Below are positions 1 through 4,278 of a stretch of 6,511 nt of DNA, piece by piece. The notes beneath the pieces are model-generated. The model ran no database searches. It was not told where the DNA came from and saw only the letters and a program-made list of their open reading frames with translations. Source of the stretch: an uncultured bacterium (GTDB taxonomy: Bacteria; Verrucomicrobiota; Kiritimatiellia; RFP12; UBA1067); assembly GCA_902779075.1 (NCBI GenBank), contig CACZAK010000284.1, positions 1 through 6,511 of the forward strand. The letters are read 5' to 3'. A program made the translations under genes and the position numbers. Each line of letters opens with the position of its first letter. The stretch's first letter is position 1.

Positions 1-97
1 GGGAATCAGGCAACCCGCCGGATGCGTCTTTGCATTCGGTGTGGACAACCTCTCCCTGCTTTACAAGCCGTTCAATTTGTTTTGCCGTCAACTTCAT
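1..97 (-). CDS. AlbA_2/Schlafen-like ATP-binding regulator, N-terminal fragment (3' end outside window)
   Basis: Reading from an ATG at 97-95 gives 32 codons that run open off the left edge, starting MKLTAKQIERLVKQGE and ending in TECKDASGGLPDS. The pattern 'leucine-rich helix, QGE, then E-C/F-K, then GGLP-(K/D)-S' is how the AlbA_2 (Schlafen-like) domain begins in bacterial proteins annotated as ATP-binding or helix-turn-helix regulators; the family usually continues with a W-E-T-x-x-A-F-A-N segment that would lie off-window. These proteins are common accessory genes in gut anaerobes and are usually several hundred residues long, so most of it is missing here. The ribosome binding site is weak. 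A promoter repeat lies 108 bp upstream (206-234). The family call rests on one short segment and is moderate; the existence of a gene is more secure than its name. Confidence 0.55.
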   Translation of the reverse strand, partial: MKLTAKQIERLVKQGEVVHTECKDASGGLPDS

Positions 98-157
98 TAT
101 TATCTACCGCTTTTTCCTATACCTTCTCGAAGCAATGATCGCAACACATGCGACTCT

Positions 158-417
158 CCCGCGTGGGTAATCAGGTATCTCGCCTTTGAGAGACAAGACG
201 GAAATAGTATGCCACATTCCCCCGCCCAACGCAAGCGGGATTTTGGGATTTTGGGAAATTGAAGTTTTGCGCGCGGTTTGAAATGTGAATGCGCGGTACG
301 TCAAATATCGCAATAGGTGAAGTAACGGGTATAATGTGTAAGATTACGGTGCGGAACGTGTTTTTTGGGGGAATTGCGGCTCGCCCGGAGGGCTCGCCCC
401 ACCACGGCTCGGCGGGA
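158..417 (-). repeat. Long copy 1 of the island's promoter-bearing repeat
   Basis: About 260 bp align almost throughout with 3967-4214. In minus-strand order it holds a GC-rich GGCGAGCC-type part, a roughly 90-bp less GC-rich part, a CCCGC...GCGGG hairpin, a sigma70-like promoter, a short hairpin (178-198) and a CCCGCGTGGG near-palindrome. Compared with the other long copy it has a 10-bp internal duplication (TTTTGGGA repeated at 241-254). It fills almost the whole 322-bp gap between the AlbA-like gene and the GNAT gene. No protein-coding signal is seen inside it. Confidence 0.85.
206..234 (-). promoter_or_regulatory. Sigma70-like promoter in repeat copy 1
   Basis: On the minus strand: -35 TTGCGT (234-229), 17-bp spacer, -10 CATACT (211-206), preceded by TGTGG. 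The predicted start near 199 falls at the foot of the 178-198 hairpin. It points at the AlbA-like gene starting at 97. Both hexamers are imperfect; the confidence comes mainly from the same geometry recurring in the other copies. Confidence 0.5.
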
Positions 418-425
418 TGTCATGC
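374..425. repeat. 52-bp perfect repeat (partner at 1699-1750)
   Basis: These 52 bases are identical to 1699-1750. They contain the GGCTCGCCC/AGGGCTCGCCCCACC motifs and end in GATGTCATGC. Read on the minus strand, the end of this repeat supplies the last alanine codon and the TGA stop of the GNAT gene. Confidence 0.9.
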
Positions 426-1010
426 CGGCAAAACTGAGAACATCTGGTCGTAAACGATTCCGTCCTTAGCATTGCGCCGCGTTGTCCAGGACTTGAAACC
501 GTTAGATTCGTAGAAATCAAGCAGTTTGGGGCGGTCTATTTCCCTTTCAACCATAACGAGCTTACCGCCAATACTCTGCTTTACCATCGAAAGTTTCTCA
601 ATTGCCAGAGCCAAGAGGTCATTGCCCGATATCCGATGGTCTTCCGGAAGTGCGTAATTCTTGCCAATCTGTGCAATCAGATACACTGCCGCATTGAAAT
701 AACCGTTTGCGTCTACTTCCGCGAAACGTTCTATCAGCCGTCGATTCTTTGAATTGAGCGAAACACCCATTACGGAATAGGCTTTTGCCGTTAGGGTAAA
801 GTAACCAAGCAGTTCCTTTGTTTCATCATCCCATACAAGATAAGTCATGGATGAAGACAGTCGCGATGAGTGACGAGCCTTGTTCTTCAGGAAATCTTCG
901 ACTTCGCGATTTTTCGGACATGAGAAACTCTGGATGAAAATAGCTAACGCTTCTTCACCCATCATTTTCTCACCCTGTAATAGCGTATAAGCGCTGATAC
1001 CTTTCATCAT
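420..1010 (-). CDS. GNAT-family acetyltransferase, probable type II toxin
   Basis: 196 residues. The N-terminal part has the PKNREVEDFLKNKA region and the strand TYLVWDDETKELLGYFTL (56-73), typical of GNAT proteins of the 170-190-residue toxin-like class. Residues 107-140 (AAVYLIAQIGKNYALPEDHR, then SGNDLLALAIEKL) match the strand-4/helix-3 acetyl-CoA pyrophosphate-binding region, with QIGKNY as the loop. KLLDFYESNGFK (163-173) is the usual C-terminal GNAT motif. Family knowledge: TA-linked GNAT toxins acetylate charged tRNAs to stop translation. The target here is inferred, not shown. The ATG at 1010 overlaps the stop of the upstream small gene as ATGA, implying translational coupling; a second ATG at 1007 is also possible. 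The stop lies inside the 374-425 repeat. A plain non-toxin acetyltransferase is the alternative. Confidence 0.85.
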   Translation of the reverse strand: MMKGISAYTLLQGEKMMGEEALAIFIQSFSCPKNREVEDFLKNKARHSSRLSSSMTYLVWDDETKELLGYFTLTAKAYSVMGVSLNSKNRRLIERFAEVDANGYFNAAVYLIAQIGKNYALPEDHRISGNDLLALAIEKLSMVKQSIGGKLVMVEREIDRPKLLDFYESNGFKSWTTRRNAKDGIVYDQMFSVLPA

Positions 1011-1213
1011 GCGTTCGCCTTCATCTCCTGGGCCTTTTTAATGAGTGCTTTGAAGAATGCACGTTCACCAGCAGGTGTACGCACAACTTCGCGACAACTT
1101 CTCTTGGGCCTCAATCGAGACGGAGGTGTCTGCGTAAAAAGTGCATGGACTATCGCATTGGCGGCCTTGGGGTCGTCAGTGTAGAAGTTCGCAGTTATGC
1201 TTGATGTTGCCAT
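1007..1213 (-). CDS. Small putative antitoxin of the GNAT toxin (68 residues)
   Basis: The ATG at 1213 is chosen because GAGG sits five bases upstream; the open frame extends further but without a ribosome site and through the promoter repeat. The product begins MATSSITANFYTDDPKAANA and ends in a basic, helical tail FFKALIKKAQEMKANA. I see no clear ribbon-helix-helix or helix-turn-helix motif, so the DNA-binding class is unknown. The role is inferred from position: first gene of a two-gene operon, with a four-base overlap (ATGA) with a GNAT toxin, as in other GNAT-type TA pairs where the antitoxin comes first. The promoter repeat 1265-1293, with a perfect TATAAT, lies 51 bp upstream, and a small GGGC-ATA-GCCC hairpin (1236-1246) sits in the leader. 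Confidence 0.75.
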   Translation of the reverse strand: MATSSITANFYTDDPKAANAIVHALFTQTPPSRLRPKRSCREVVRTPAGERAFFKALIKKAQEMKANA

Positions 1214-1264
1214 GTTATCCTCGCTTTCCGTCCAAGGGCATAGCCCCAGTAAAAAGGTAACGTT

Positions 1265-1293
1265 ATTATACCACTTTCCCCGACCCAAAACAA
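1265..1293 (-). promoter_or_regulatory. Strong sigma70-like promoter in diverged repeat copy, upstream of GNAT TA pair
   Basis: Minus strand: -35 TTGTTT (1293-1288), 17-bp spacer ending AAAGTGG, -10 TATAAT (1270-1265), a perfect consensus. The distance to the antitoxin ATG is 51 bp. This is the best single promoter in the window. Confidence 0.75.
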
Positions 1294-1325
1294 GCATGAA
1301 TTTTGGAAGTTGAAGCCTCGCGCGC
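1265..1325 (-). repeat. Diverged copy of the promoter repeat
   Basis: Aligns with the core of the long copies: CCAC-TTCCCC-G-CCCA at 1271-1287 and ATTTTGGAAGTTGAAG at 1300-1315, followed by a CGCGCGC run. The CCCGC/GCGGG stem arms are lost here, as are the hairpin and palindrome beyond the promoter. The promoter spacing is kept. Confidence 0.7.
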
Positions 1326-1557
1326 ATCTGCGTAATTCACCGCCGAGCCTTCAGATGTTTGGAAAAAACTATTTGAAACAACTTGCCTTTGGCGCGCGGA
1401 CTAACTCGCCCGCGCCCATTAGCCGATCCTCTAACTACCACAATTCTGAATGTTCAAGGTGCGCCCGCAGGATAATGTTGTTCTTGAAAGTTGTCATGGT
1501 TGTTTCCAAATCCCAATACGTATGGGGGAAAGCGGCGGTGCGTGCGCGGCACAGCCA
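1326..1557. other. Gene-free stretch with one doubtful 20-codon ORF
   Basis: No convincing gene. On the minus strand an ATG at 1497 opens a 20-codon frame (MTTFKNNIILRAHLEHSELW, stop at 1435) with a weak GGA eight bases upstream. It could be a remnant or chance; I do not recognise it. There is also a GGCGCG...CGCGCC arm pair (1391-1416) and an imperfect palindrome around ATACGTAT (1512-1527). Confidence 0.3.
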
Positions 1558-1750
1558 ACGGCTCGCCCGGCTCGGCGGGAGGGCTCGCCCCACCCGTTGC
1601 GGCTCGCTGAGAGGGCTCGCCCCACCTTACGGCCGCGACGGAGCGCGGCCCTCCCAGTGGGGCCGCGACCGGCTCGGCGGGACGCCTCGCCCCACCCGTT
1701 GCGGCTCGCCCGGAGGGCTCGCCCCACCACGGCTCGGCGGGATGTCATGC
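1558..1750. repeat. Cluster of GC-rich interspersed motifs (GGCTCGCC / AGGGCTCGCCCCACC)
   Basis: The 15-mer AGGGCTCGCCCCACC occurs at 1580-1594, 1612-1626 and 1714-1728, with a variant ending CCTCGCCCCACC at 1685-1696. GGCTCGGCGGGA is interspersed. A perfect 7-bp hairpin, GGCCGCG-ACGGAG-CGCGGCC, lies at 1631-1650. Its last 52 bases are identical to 374-425, and the same motifs occur at 4173-4228 next to another promoter repeat. The long open frames across it on both strands are Arg/Pro/Gly-rich repeat translations, not genes. Confidence 0.85.
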
Positions 1751-1763
1751 GGTAATTCGATAT

Positions 1764-1787
1764 CCGCGAGAACACTGTCGTTCGCGG
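1764..1787 (-). terminator. Hairpin downstream of DUF2442 gene, possible terminator
   Basis: CCGC and GAAC arms pair with GTTC and GCGG around a six-base loop, with a two-base bulge. It lies 10 bp after the DUF2442 stop in the transcription direction. There is no clean U tract, so a terminator role is only possible. Confidence 0.3.
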
Positions 1788-1797
1788 CTATCATCAT

Positions 1798-2043
1798 CTA
1801 TGGCAAAATATTAGAACGTTCCCATACAGATTCTGGTGCGACATCAATATTGTCATCCCAGACGATTGTTCCATACTCAGCTCTCGCCGTATTGAAGAAA
1901 TCTACATCTTTCAGTCGCGCCCAATATGGATCTGCCGTCAGGTACTCGCAATTGAATATCCCTGTCTCGCCTGTGTCAAATCGGACTTTGACGCTGCAAT
2001 TGCCACACGGTACTGCTTCTGTCACGAAATGTAGTTGTTCCAT
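1798..2043 (-). CDS. DUF2442 protein, second gene of DUF4160-DUF2442 pair
   Basis: 81 residues from the ATG at 2043, chosen because AAAGGAG lies eight bases upstream; a longer frame starts inside the neighbouring gene. The order of features matches DUF2442: an early strand (VTEAVPCGNCSVKVRF), a G-E-T-G-I-F-N strand in place of the usual G-E-x-R-x-F-D, then Y-W-A-R-L-K-D-V-D-F-F (40-50) and Y-G-T-I-V-W-D-D-N-I-D-V-A-P-E-S-V-W (57-74). The last segment corresponds to the family's G-T-V-x-W-x-x-x-x-D-x-x-P-x-x-L/V-Y. Length is typical. It follows the DUF4160 gene by 14 bp, with that gene's TGA abutting the ribosome site. The pair is recurrent in bacteria and often suspected to be a TA or related two-component module; the biochemical role is unknown to me. 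Confidence 0.88.
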   Translation of the reverse strand: MEQLHFVTEAVPCGNCSVKVRFDTGETGIFNCEYLTADPYWARLKDVDFFNTARAEYGTIVWDDNIDVAPESVWERSNILP

Positions 2044-2057
2044 AATGCCAACTCCTT

Positions 2058-2339
2058 TCAGCGAGAAAGCGGTGCGATCTCTGGCGGAGTAATGCCACGA
2101 CGCAGCATTTCCCATGCAGCGGAAAGATCGTCATTATGGATTTCAATCCATGTTTTTATCCATCCCGCCTGTCTTCTTGGGAAACCGTTCTTGCCCTTTG
2201 CCAGCATTCTGCCAGTCTTCGCGTCAAACGATGCCGCATGCCCTTGATACCATGCATGAACATGAGCGCTCTTGTGGCGCTCGCAGTCCTCTTTTTCCAT
2301 TGAAAGTATTATTCCAAAGAATGATGATAGTTTAGCCAT
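2058..2339 (-). CDS. DUF4160 protein, first gene of DUF4160-DUF2442 pair
   Basis: 93 residues; the ATG at 2339 has AGGAG seven bases upstream. The start MAKLSSFFGIILSM matches the family's 'isx-F-x-G-I-x-I-x-M' opening. HKSAHVHAWY (22-31) is the characteristic H-x-x-x-H-x-H segment, normally written PPHFHxxY, and is followed by a strand with A-S-F-D. FPRRQAGWIKTWIEIHNDDLSAAW (53-76) matches the C-terminal helix (R-x-x-x-x-V-x-x-W-x-x-x-H-x-x-E-L-x-x-x-W). The histidine cluster could bind metal, but I know of no proven activity. The first 'PP' of the usual motif is replaced by KSA. The promoter repeat with -10 TATCAT lies only 32 bp upstream, giving a very short leader. The gene is co-directional with DUF2442 and probably co-translated with it. 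Confidence 0.88.
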   Translation of the reverse strand: MAKLSSFFGIILSMEKEDCERHKSAHVHAWYQGHAASFDAKTGRMLAKGKNGFPRRQAGWIKTWIEIHNDDLSAAWEMLRRGITPPEIAPLSR

Positions 2340-2371
2340 GGCTTGCTCCTGTCAAATTAAAAAGCACTTAC

Positions 2372-2400
2372 ATGATACCACATTCCGCACACCGCCGCAA
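2372..2400 (-). promoter_or_regulatory. Sigma70-like promoter in diverged repeat copy, upstream of DUF4160
   Basis: Minus strand: -35 TTGCGG (2400-2395), 17-bp spacer ending GGAATGTGG, -10 TATCAT (2377-2372), a 5/6 match. It lies 32 bp before the DUF4160 ATG. A TTGACA just before the start codon (2356-2351) is too close to the gene to act as its -35. Confidence 0.65.
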
Positions 2401-2443
2401 GCAAGGATTTTGGAAATTGAAGTTTTGAAGTTTTGCGCGCGGG
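2372..2443 (-). repeat. Diverged copy of the promoter repeat
   Basis: Shares the CCACATTCC segment, the CGCAA -35 complement and GGATTTTGGAAATTGAAG with the long copies. The last part, TTGAAGTTTTG, carries a duplicated TTGAAGTTT (2417-2433). It lacks the 5'-hairpin and palindrome. Upstream, 2444-2500 retains weak similarity to the long copies (CAACGGGTATGAGAT, GCGGCGCGG). Confidence 0.7.
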
Positions 2444-2549
2444 CGCTCGGAGGTTACAATTTGCCGCAACGGGTATGAGATGCGTCCGCGATATTGCGGC
2501 GCGGGGACCGATACACTTCGGTTCTGACTTTACGAACGGAAAAGGAACG

Positions 2550-2795
2550 TCATGCTGTAATCCCAAGTTGTTCCCTTAATCGTTTGCCAGACGCACGAGC
2601 CCGCTCTGCCACTTCATGCAGACTTTCGCCTACATACATGTTCTTTTCGCGCCACAAGGTATAATCCTCCGGCTCGCGAATCGTGAGCGTTATGAACCGC
2701 TCGGCATTGACATTCCCAAAGGTGTCGACAAGCACCTGGAATCCCGTCGTCATCAATTCTCTATCTGTCAGAATTCTTTCGGTTGTAGCGGTCAT
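2550..2795 (-). CDS. 81-residue antitoxin-like protein, unpaired
   Basis: The ATG at 2795 has AGGAG eight bases upstream. The sequence starts MTATTERILTDRELMTTGFQ, continues V-D-T-F-G-N-V-N-A-E-R-F-I-T-L-T-I-R-E-P-x-D-Y-T-x-W-R (24-49) and ends in a charged helix (ESLHEVAERARASGKRLREQ). I recall small proteins with this layout (helical N-terminus, G-x-V-x-A-x-R-F, D-Y-T-x-W) in many bacteria, often beside toxin-like genes, but cannot name a Pfam family securely. No recognisable partner gene follows: the 110 bp downstream lead into the next repeat. It is the only complete accessory cassette here with a single full gene. The leader is unusually long (183 bp from the -10) and contains a short ORF resembling a nucleotidyltransferase N-terminus. 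Confidence 0.75.
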   Translation of the reverse strand: MTATTERILTDRELMTTGFQVLVDTFGNVNAERFITLTIREPEDYTLWREKNMYVGESLHEVAERARASGKRLREQLGITA

Positions 2796-2817
2796 GGATT
2801 CATCTCCTGTATAAATG

Positions 2818-2883
2818 TCAATGGATTAGCCACTCGCATTTTCTCTCATCTCGCTTCGCATTTATCTCGTCCAACATACACAT
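2818..2883 (-). pseudogene. Tiny leader ORF, possible remnant of a nucleotidyltransferase start
   Basis: A 21-codon frame whose ATG at 2877 has GGAAG six bases upstream. From that ATG it reads MLDEINAKRDE, which resembles the first residues of small MNT-type nucleotidyltransferases (often M-L-x-E-I-x-A-K-R-D-E-I). It then leaves the family pattern and stops after eight more residues. It could be an eroded antitoxin gene, a leader peptide or chance. The stop lies 22 bp before the 81-residue gene. Confidence 0.3.
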
Positions 2884-2929
2884 CTTCCAATACCTTCCAC
2901 ACATATCGGCTACGGTTGCTCACCGTCTG

Positions 2930-3040
2930 ACCCGCGCGGGTAATCTGTTATCTCGCCTTCGAGAGGCAAGACGGAAATAGTATGCCACATTCCCCCACCC
3001 AACGCAAGTGGGATTTTGGAAATTGAAGTTTTGCGCACGG
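2930..3040 (-). repeat. Promoter repeat copy with 5'-hairpin and palindrome
   Basis: Matches the long copies from the palindrome ACCCGCGCGGGT (2930-2941) through the hairpin 2951-2971, the promoter and the stem CCCAC...GTGGG, to TTGAAGTTTTGCGC, then diverges into the GAGAC-rich stretch. The stem has a paired change relative to the other copies (CCCGC/GCGGG to CCCAC/GTGGG). Confidence 0.88.
2979..3007 (-). promoter_or_regulatory. Sigma70-like promoter in repeat copy upstream of the 81-residue gene
   Basis: Minus strand: -35 TTGCGT (3007-3002), 17-bp spacer, -10 CATACT (2984-2979). Same hexamers and spacing as copies at 206-234 and 4015-4043. Confidence 0.5.
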
Positions 3041-3054
3041 GAGCGCAGAGATTG

Positions 3055-3178
3055 ACGAGAGACGCGAGACGCGAGACGCGAGCGGAGACTAGCAGACGTG
3101 AGACTATGAGGCAATGCGGCTTTGCCAATGTCTCATCGTCTCATGTCTCGGCTCGTCTCCCGTCTATCGTCTCACGTC
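3055..3178. repeat. GAGAC/GTCTC-rich imperfect inverted repeat
   Basis: The left half has three tandem GAGACGC units and further GAGAC motifs; the right half has repeated GTCTC. GACGTGAGAC (3095-3104) pairs perfectly with GTCTCACGTC (3169-3178). Nested inside, GAGAC-t-ATGAG pairs with CTCAT-c-GTCTC, around an inner GCAA/TTGC hairpin. The structure would form in either strand. No gene is visible here. Confidence 0.75.
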
Positions 3179-3204
3179 CGCGCGCACACGCCCACCTCGC
3201 CGGC

Positions 3205-3241
3205 GGCGGGCGCGTACGCCATTCCGGAATCGCCTCCCGCC
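3205..3241 (-). terminator. GC-rich inverted repeat after vapC, possible terminator
   Basis: GGCGGG (3205-3210) pairs with CCCGCC (3236-3241) and encloses the perfect palindrome ATTCCGGAAT (3221-3230). It begins 27 bp after the vapC stop in transcription direction. There is no U tract, so the role is uncertain. Confidence 0.3.
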
Positions 3242-3267
3242 AAACCGCATTGCGTGGCCGGACAAAA

Positions 3268-3645
3268 CTACCAGATCGTCGGTACAGGGTATTGCGGGAT
3301 CATCCTATCCCGCGTGATAATTGTCATCTTGCCGATTTGCGCCTGAGCGATGATGAGACGATCAAAAGGGTCGCCGTGGATTTTCGGCAACGACTTGATC
3401 TGTTCAAGCACGACGGATTGAATCGGAAGTACCTGGATGTCTCGGTCAAGGCACAAAGATTCCAGTTCTGGAATTGTCATGCAAAACTGCATCTTGCCGA
3501 CGCTCTGCTTAATGGCGATTTCCCAGAAGGAGGCAATACTGACCGCAACGTATTCTGCCTTATCTATTAGGGAATGTGCCGATGCGGAAAGTTCAGACGA
3601 ATCACGCAGATACCAAAGCATTGCATGTGTGTCGAGCAAGTACAT
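3268..3645 (-). CDS. vapC: VapC-type PIN-domain toxin ribonuclease
   Basis: 125 residues from the ATG at 3645. All PIN signatures are present: LLDTHAMLW with acidic D5, SIASFWEIAIK with E42, DPFDRLIIAQA with D92 and D95, and ITRD with D113. These acidic residues bind the metal ion in PIN nucleases, so the active site looks intact. The C-terminus YPVPTIW matches the usual end of this VapC subgroup, so the protein is full length. Family members cut RNA, often tRNA or rRNA; the target here is not predictable. The ATG overlaps the antitoxin stop as TGATG and is preceded by AAGGAG eight bases away. A GTG one codon earlier (3648) is the alternative start. It forms an operon with the DUF2281-type gene. 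Confidence 0.95.
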   Translation of the reverse strand: MYLLDTHAMLWYLRDSSELSASAHSLIDKAEYVAVSIASFWEIAIKQSVGKMQFCMTIPELESLCLDRDIQVLPIQSVVLEQIKSLPKIHGDPFDRLIIAQAQIGKMTIITRDRMIPQYPVPTIW

Positions 3646-3884
3646 CACATGTACTCCTTAAAACATTCTAGCGGCTCATCAAAATCTGGTGCCATGTAGA
3701 ACTCGCCTGTAATTCCCCCAGCATGGCGTCGTGGAGCATCTGCAGCAACATGAGATGACACTGTGCCTCCCGAAATCGTTGACTGCTTTTGCCTAAAGAT
3801 CAGAAAATCCAAAAAAGCCAGCAACTCCTCGCGATACTGCGGGGATATTTCGTCCACTTTGTCTTTTACTGCTGCATAAGGCAT
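3645..3884 (-). CDS. DUF2281/VapB-like antitoxin
   Basis: 79 residues. The ATG at 3884 is chosen for AGGAG seven bases upstream; the frame stays open further back but lacks a ribosome site. The N-terminal half (VDEISPQYREELLAFLDFLI, 11-30) is the leucine-rich helix typical of DUF2281 antitoxins. The C-terminus GEFYMAPDFDEPLECFKEYM (60-79) closely follows the family's G-x-x-x-M-A-x-D-F-D-E-P-L-E-x-F-x-E-Y-M, the part expected to wrap the toxin. The middle (31-59) is a low-complexity linker. The gene overlaps vapC by one base (TGATG), with the last methionine codon only three bases ahead of the toxin start. The promoter repeat 4015-4043 lies 130 bp upstream; antitoxins of this type normally repress their own operon, but no operator can be assigned with certainty. 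Confidence 0.9.
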   Translation of the reverse strand: MPYAAVKDKVDEISPQYREELLAFLDFLIFRQKQSTISGGTVSSHVAADAPRRHAGGITGEFYMAPDFDEPLECFKEYM

Positions 3885-3966
3885 GGCAAGGCTCCTAAAC
3901 TTTTCATTAGCTTCAACCTGCGCGCTGTAGCGGCGAGCTCGGAAAGCACGTGACAACCGCAACCAC

Positions 3967-4214
3967 CCCGCACGGGTAATCTGTTATCTCGCCTTTGAAA
4001 GGCAAGACGGAAATAGTATGCCACATTCCCCCGCCCAACGCAAGCGGGATTTTGGAAATTTGAAGTTTTGCGCGCGGTTTGAGATGTGAATGCGCGGTAC
4101 GTCAGGTATTGCGATAGGTGAAGTAACGGGTACTTGGCATGAGATTACGGCGCGGAACGTGGTTTGGGGGATGCGGCTCGCCCGGAGGGCTCGCCCCACC
4201 ACGGCTCGGCGGGA
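3967..4214 (-). repeat. Long copy of the promoter repeat upstream of vapBC
   Basis: About 248 bp collinear with 158-417: CCCGCACGGG palindrome, hairpin 3987-4007, promoter, CCCGC/GCGGG stem (4032-4050), GAAGTTTTGCGCGCGGTTTG, the GTGAATGCGCGGTACGTCA segment, GTGAAGTAACGGGTA, GCGGAACGTG, then GGCTCGCCC motifs. It ends where copy 1 reads GATGTCATGC and this one reads GACGCCTCGC. Confidence 0.88.
4015..4043 (-). promoter_or_regulatory. Sigma70-like promoter in repeat copy upstream of vapBC
   Basis: Minus strand: -35 TTGCGT (4043-4038), 17-bp spacer, -10 CATACT (4020-4015), preceded by TGTGG. The predicted start falls at the foot of the 3987-4007 hairpin, and the leader to the antitoxin ATG is about 120 bases. 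Confidence 0.5.
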
Positions 4215-4270
4215 CGCCTCGCCCCACCGAGCGGTCGCGAAAGCGCGGACTCTCCCGCTGTTGGCGGGGC
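4173..4270. repeat. GC-rich interspersed motifs, second cluster
   Basis: Contains AGGGCTCGCCCCACC at 4186-4200, then GGCTCGGCGGGACGCCTCGC, which also occurs at 1671-1690. The end (GGTCGCGA...GCGCGGACTCTCCC...GGCGGGG, 4231-4268) is a degraded version of the GGCCGCGACGG...GCGCGGCCCTCCC hairpin region at 1631-1664. No gene is seen. Confidence 0.75.
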
Positions 4271-4278
4271 CACCATGA

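Noticed and set aside
221..240. Integron attC site: GTTGGGC on the minus strand fits the GTTRRRY core
   Set aside because: I found no RYYYAAC partner at attC distance (checked upstream of the 3967-4214 copy), and the core is not kept in the diverged copies at 1265-1325 and 2372-2443. No integrase is in the window.
221..250. Plus-strand rho-independent terminator (GC stem followed by ATTTT) in the repeat core
   Set aside because: The stem has only five pairs, no plus-strand gene precedes it, and the T run is interrupted; its promoter role on the other strand fits better.
1391..1440. tRNA-like folding around GGCGCGCGG...CGCGCC
   Set aside because: Only one six-base arm pairs; there is no TTCRA arm, anticodon arm or CCA end.
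1310..2092. Long plus-strand open frame of 260 codons, and the 93- to 101-codon frames over the same stretch
   Set aside because: They translate GC-rich repeats into Arg/Pro/Gly-rich text, run antisense to DUF2442, and lack a ribosome site and any family resemblance.
2351..2356. TTGACA consensus -35 on the minus strand
   Set aside because: It sits 12 bases before the DUF4160 ATG, and a -10 at proper spacing would fall inside the gene, beyond the start codon.
3016..3570. Plus-strand 184-codon frame
   Set aside because: It is antisense to vapC and crosses the GAGAC repeat; its composition is that of repeat and antisense translation.
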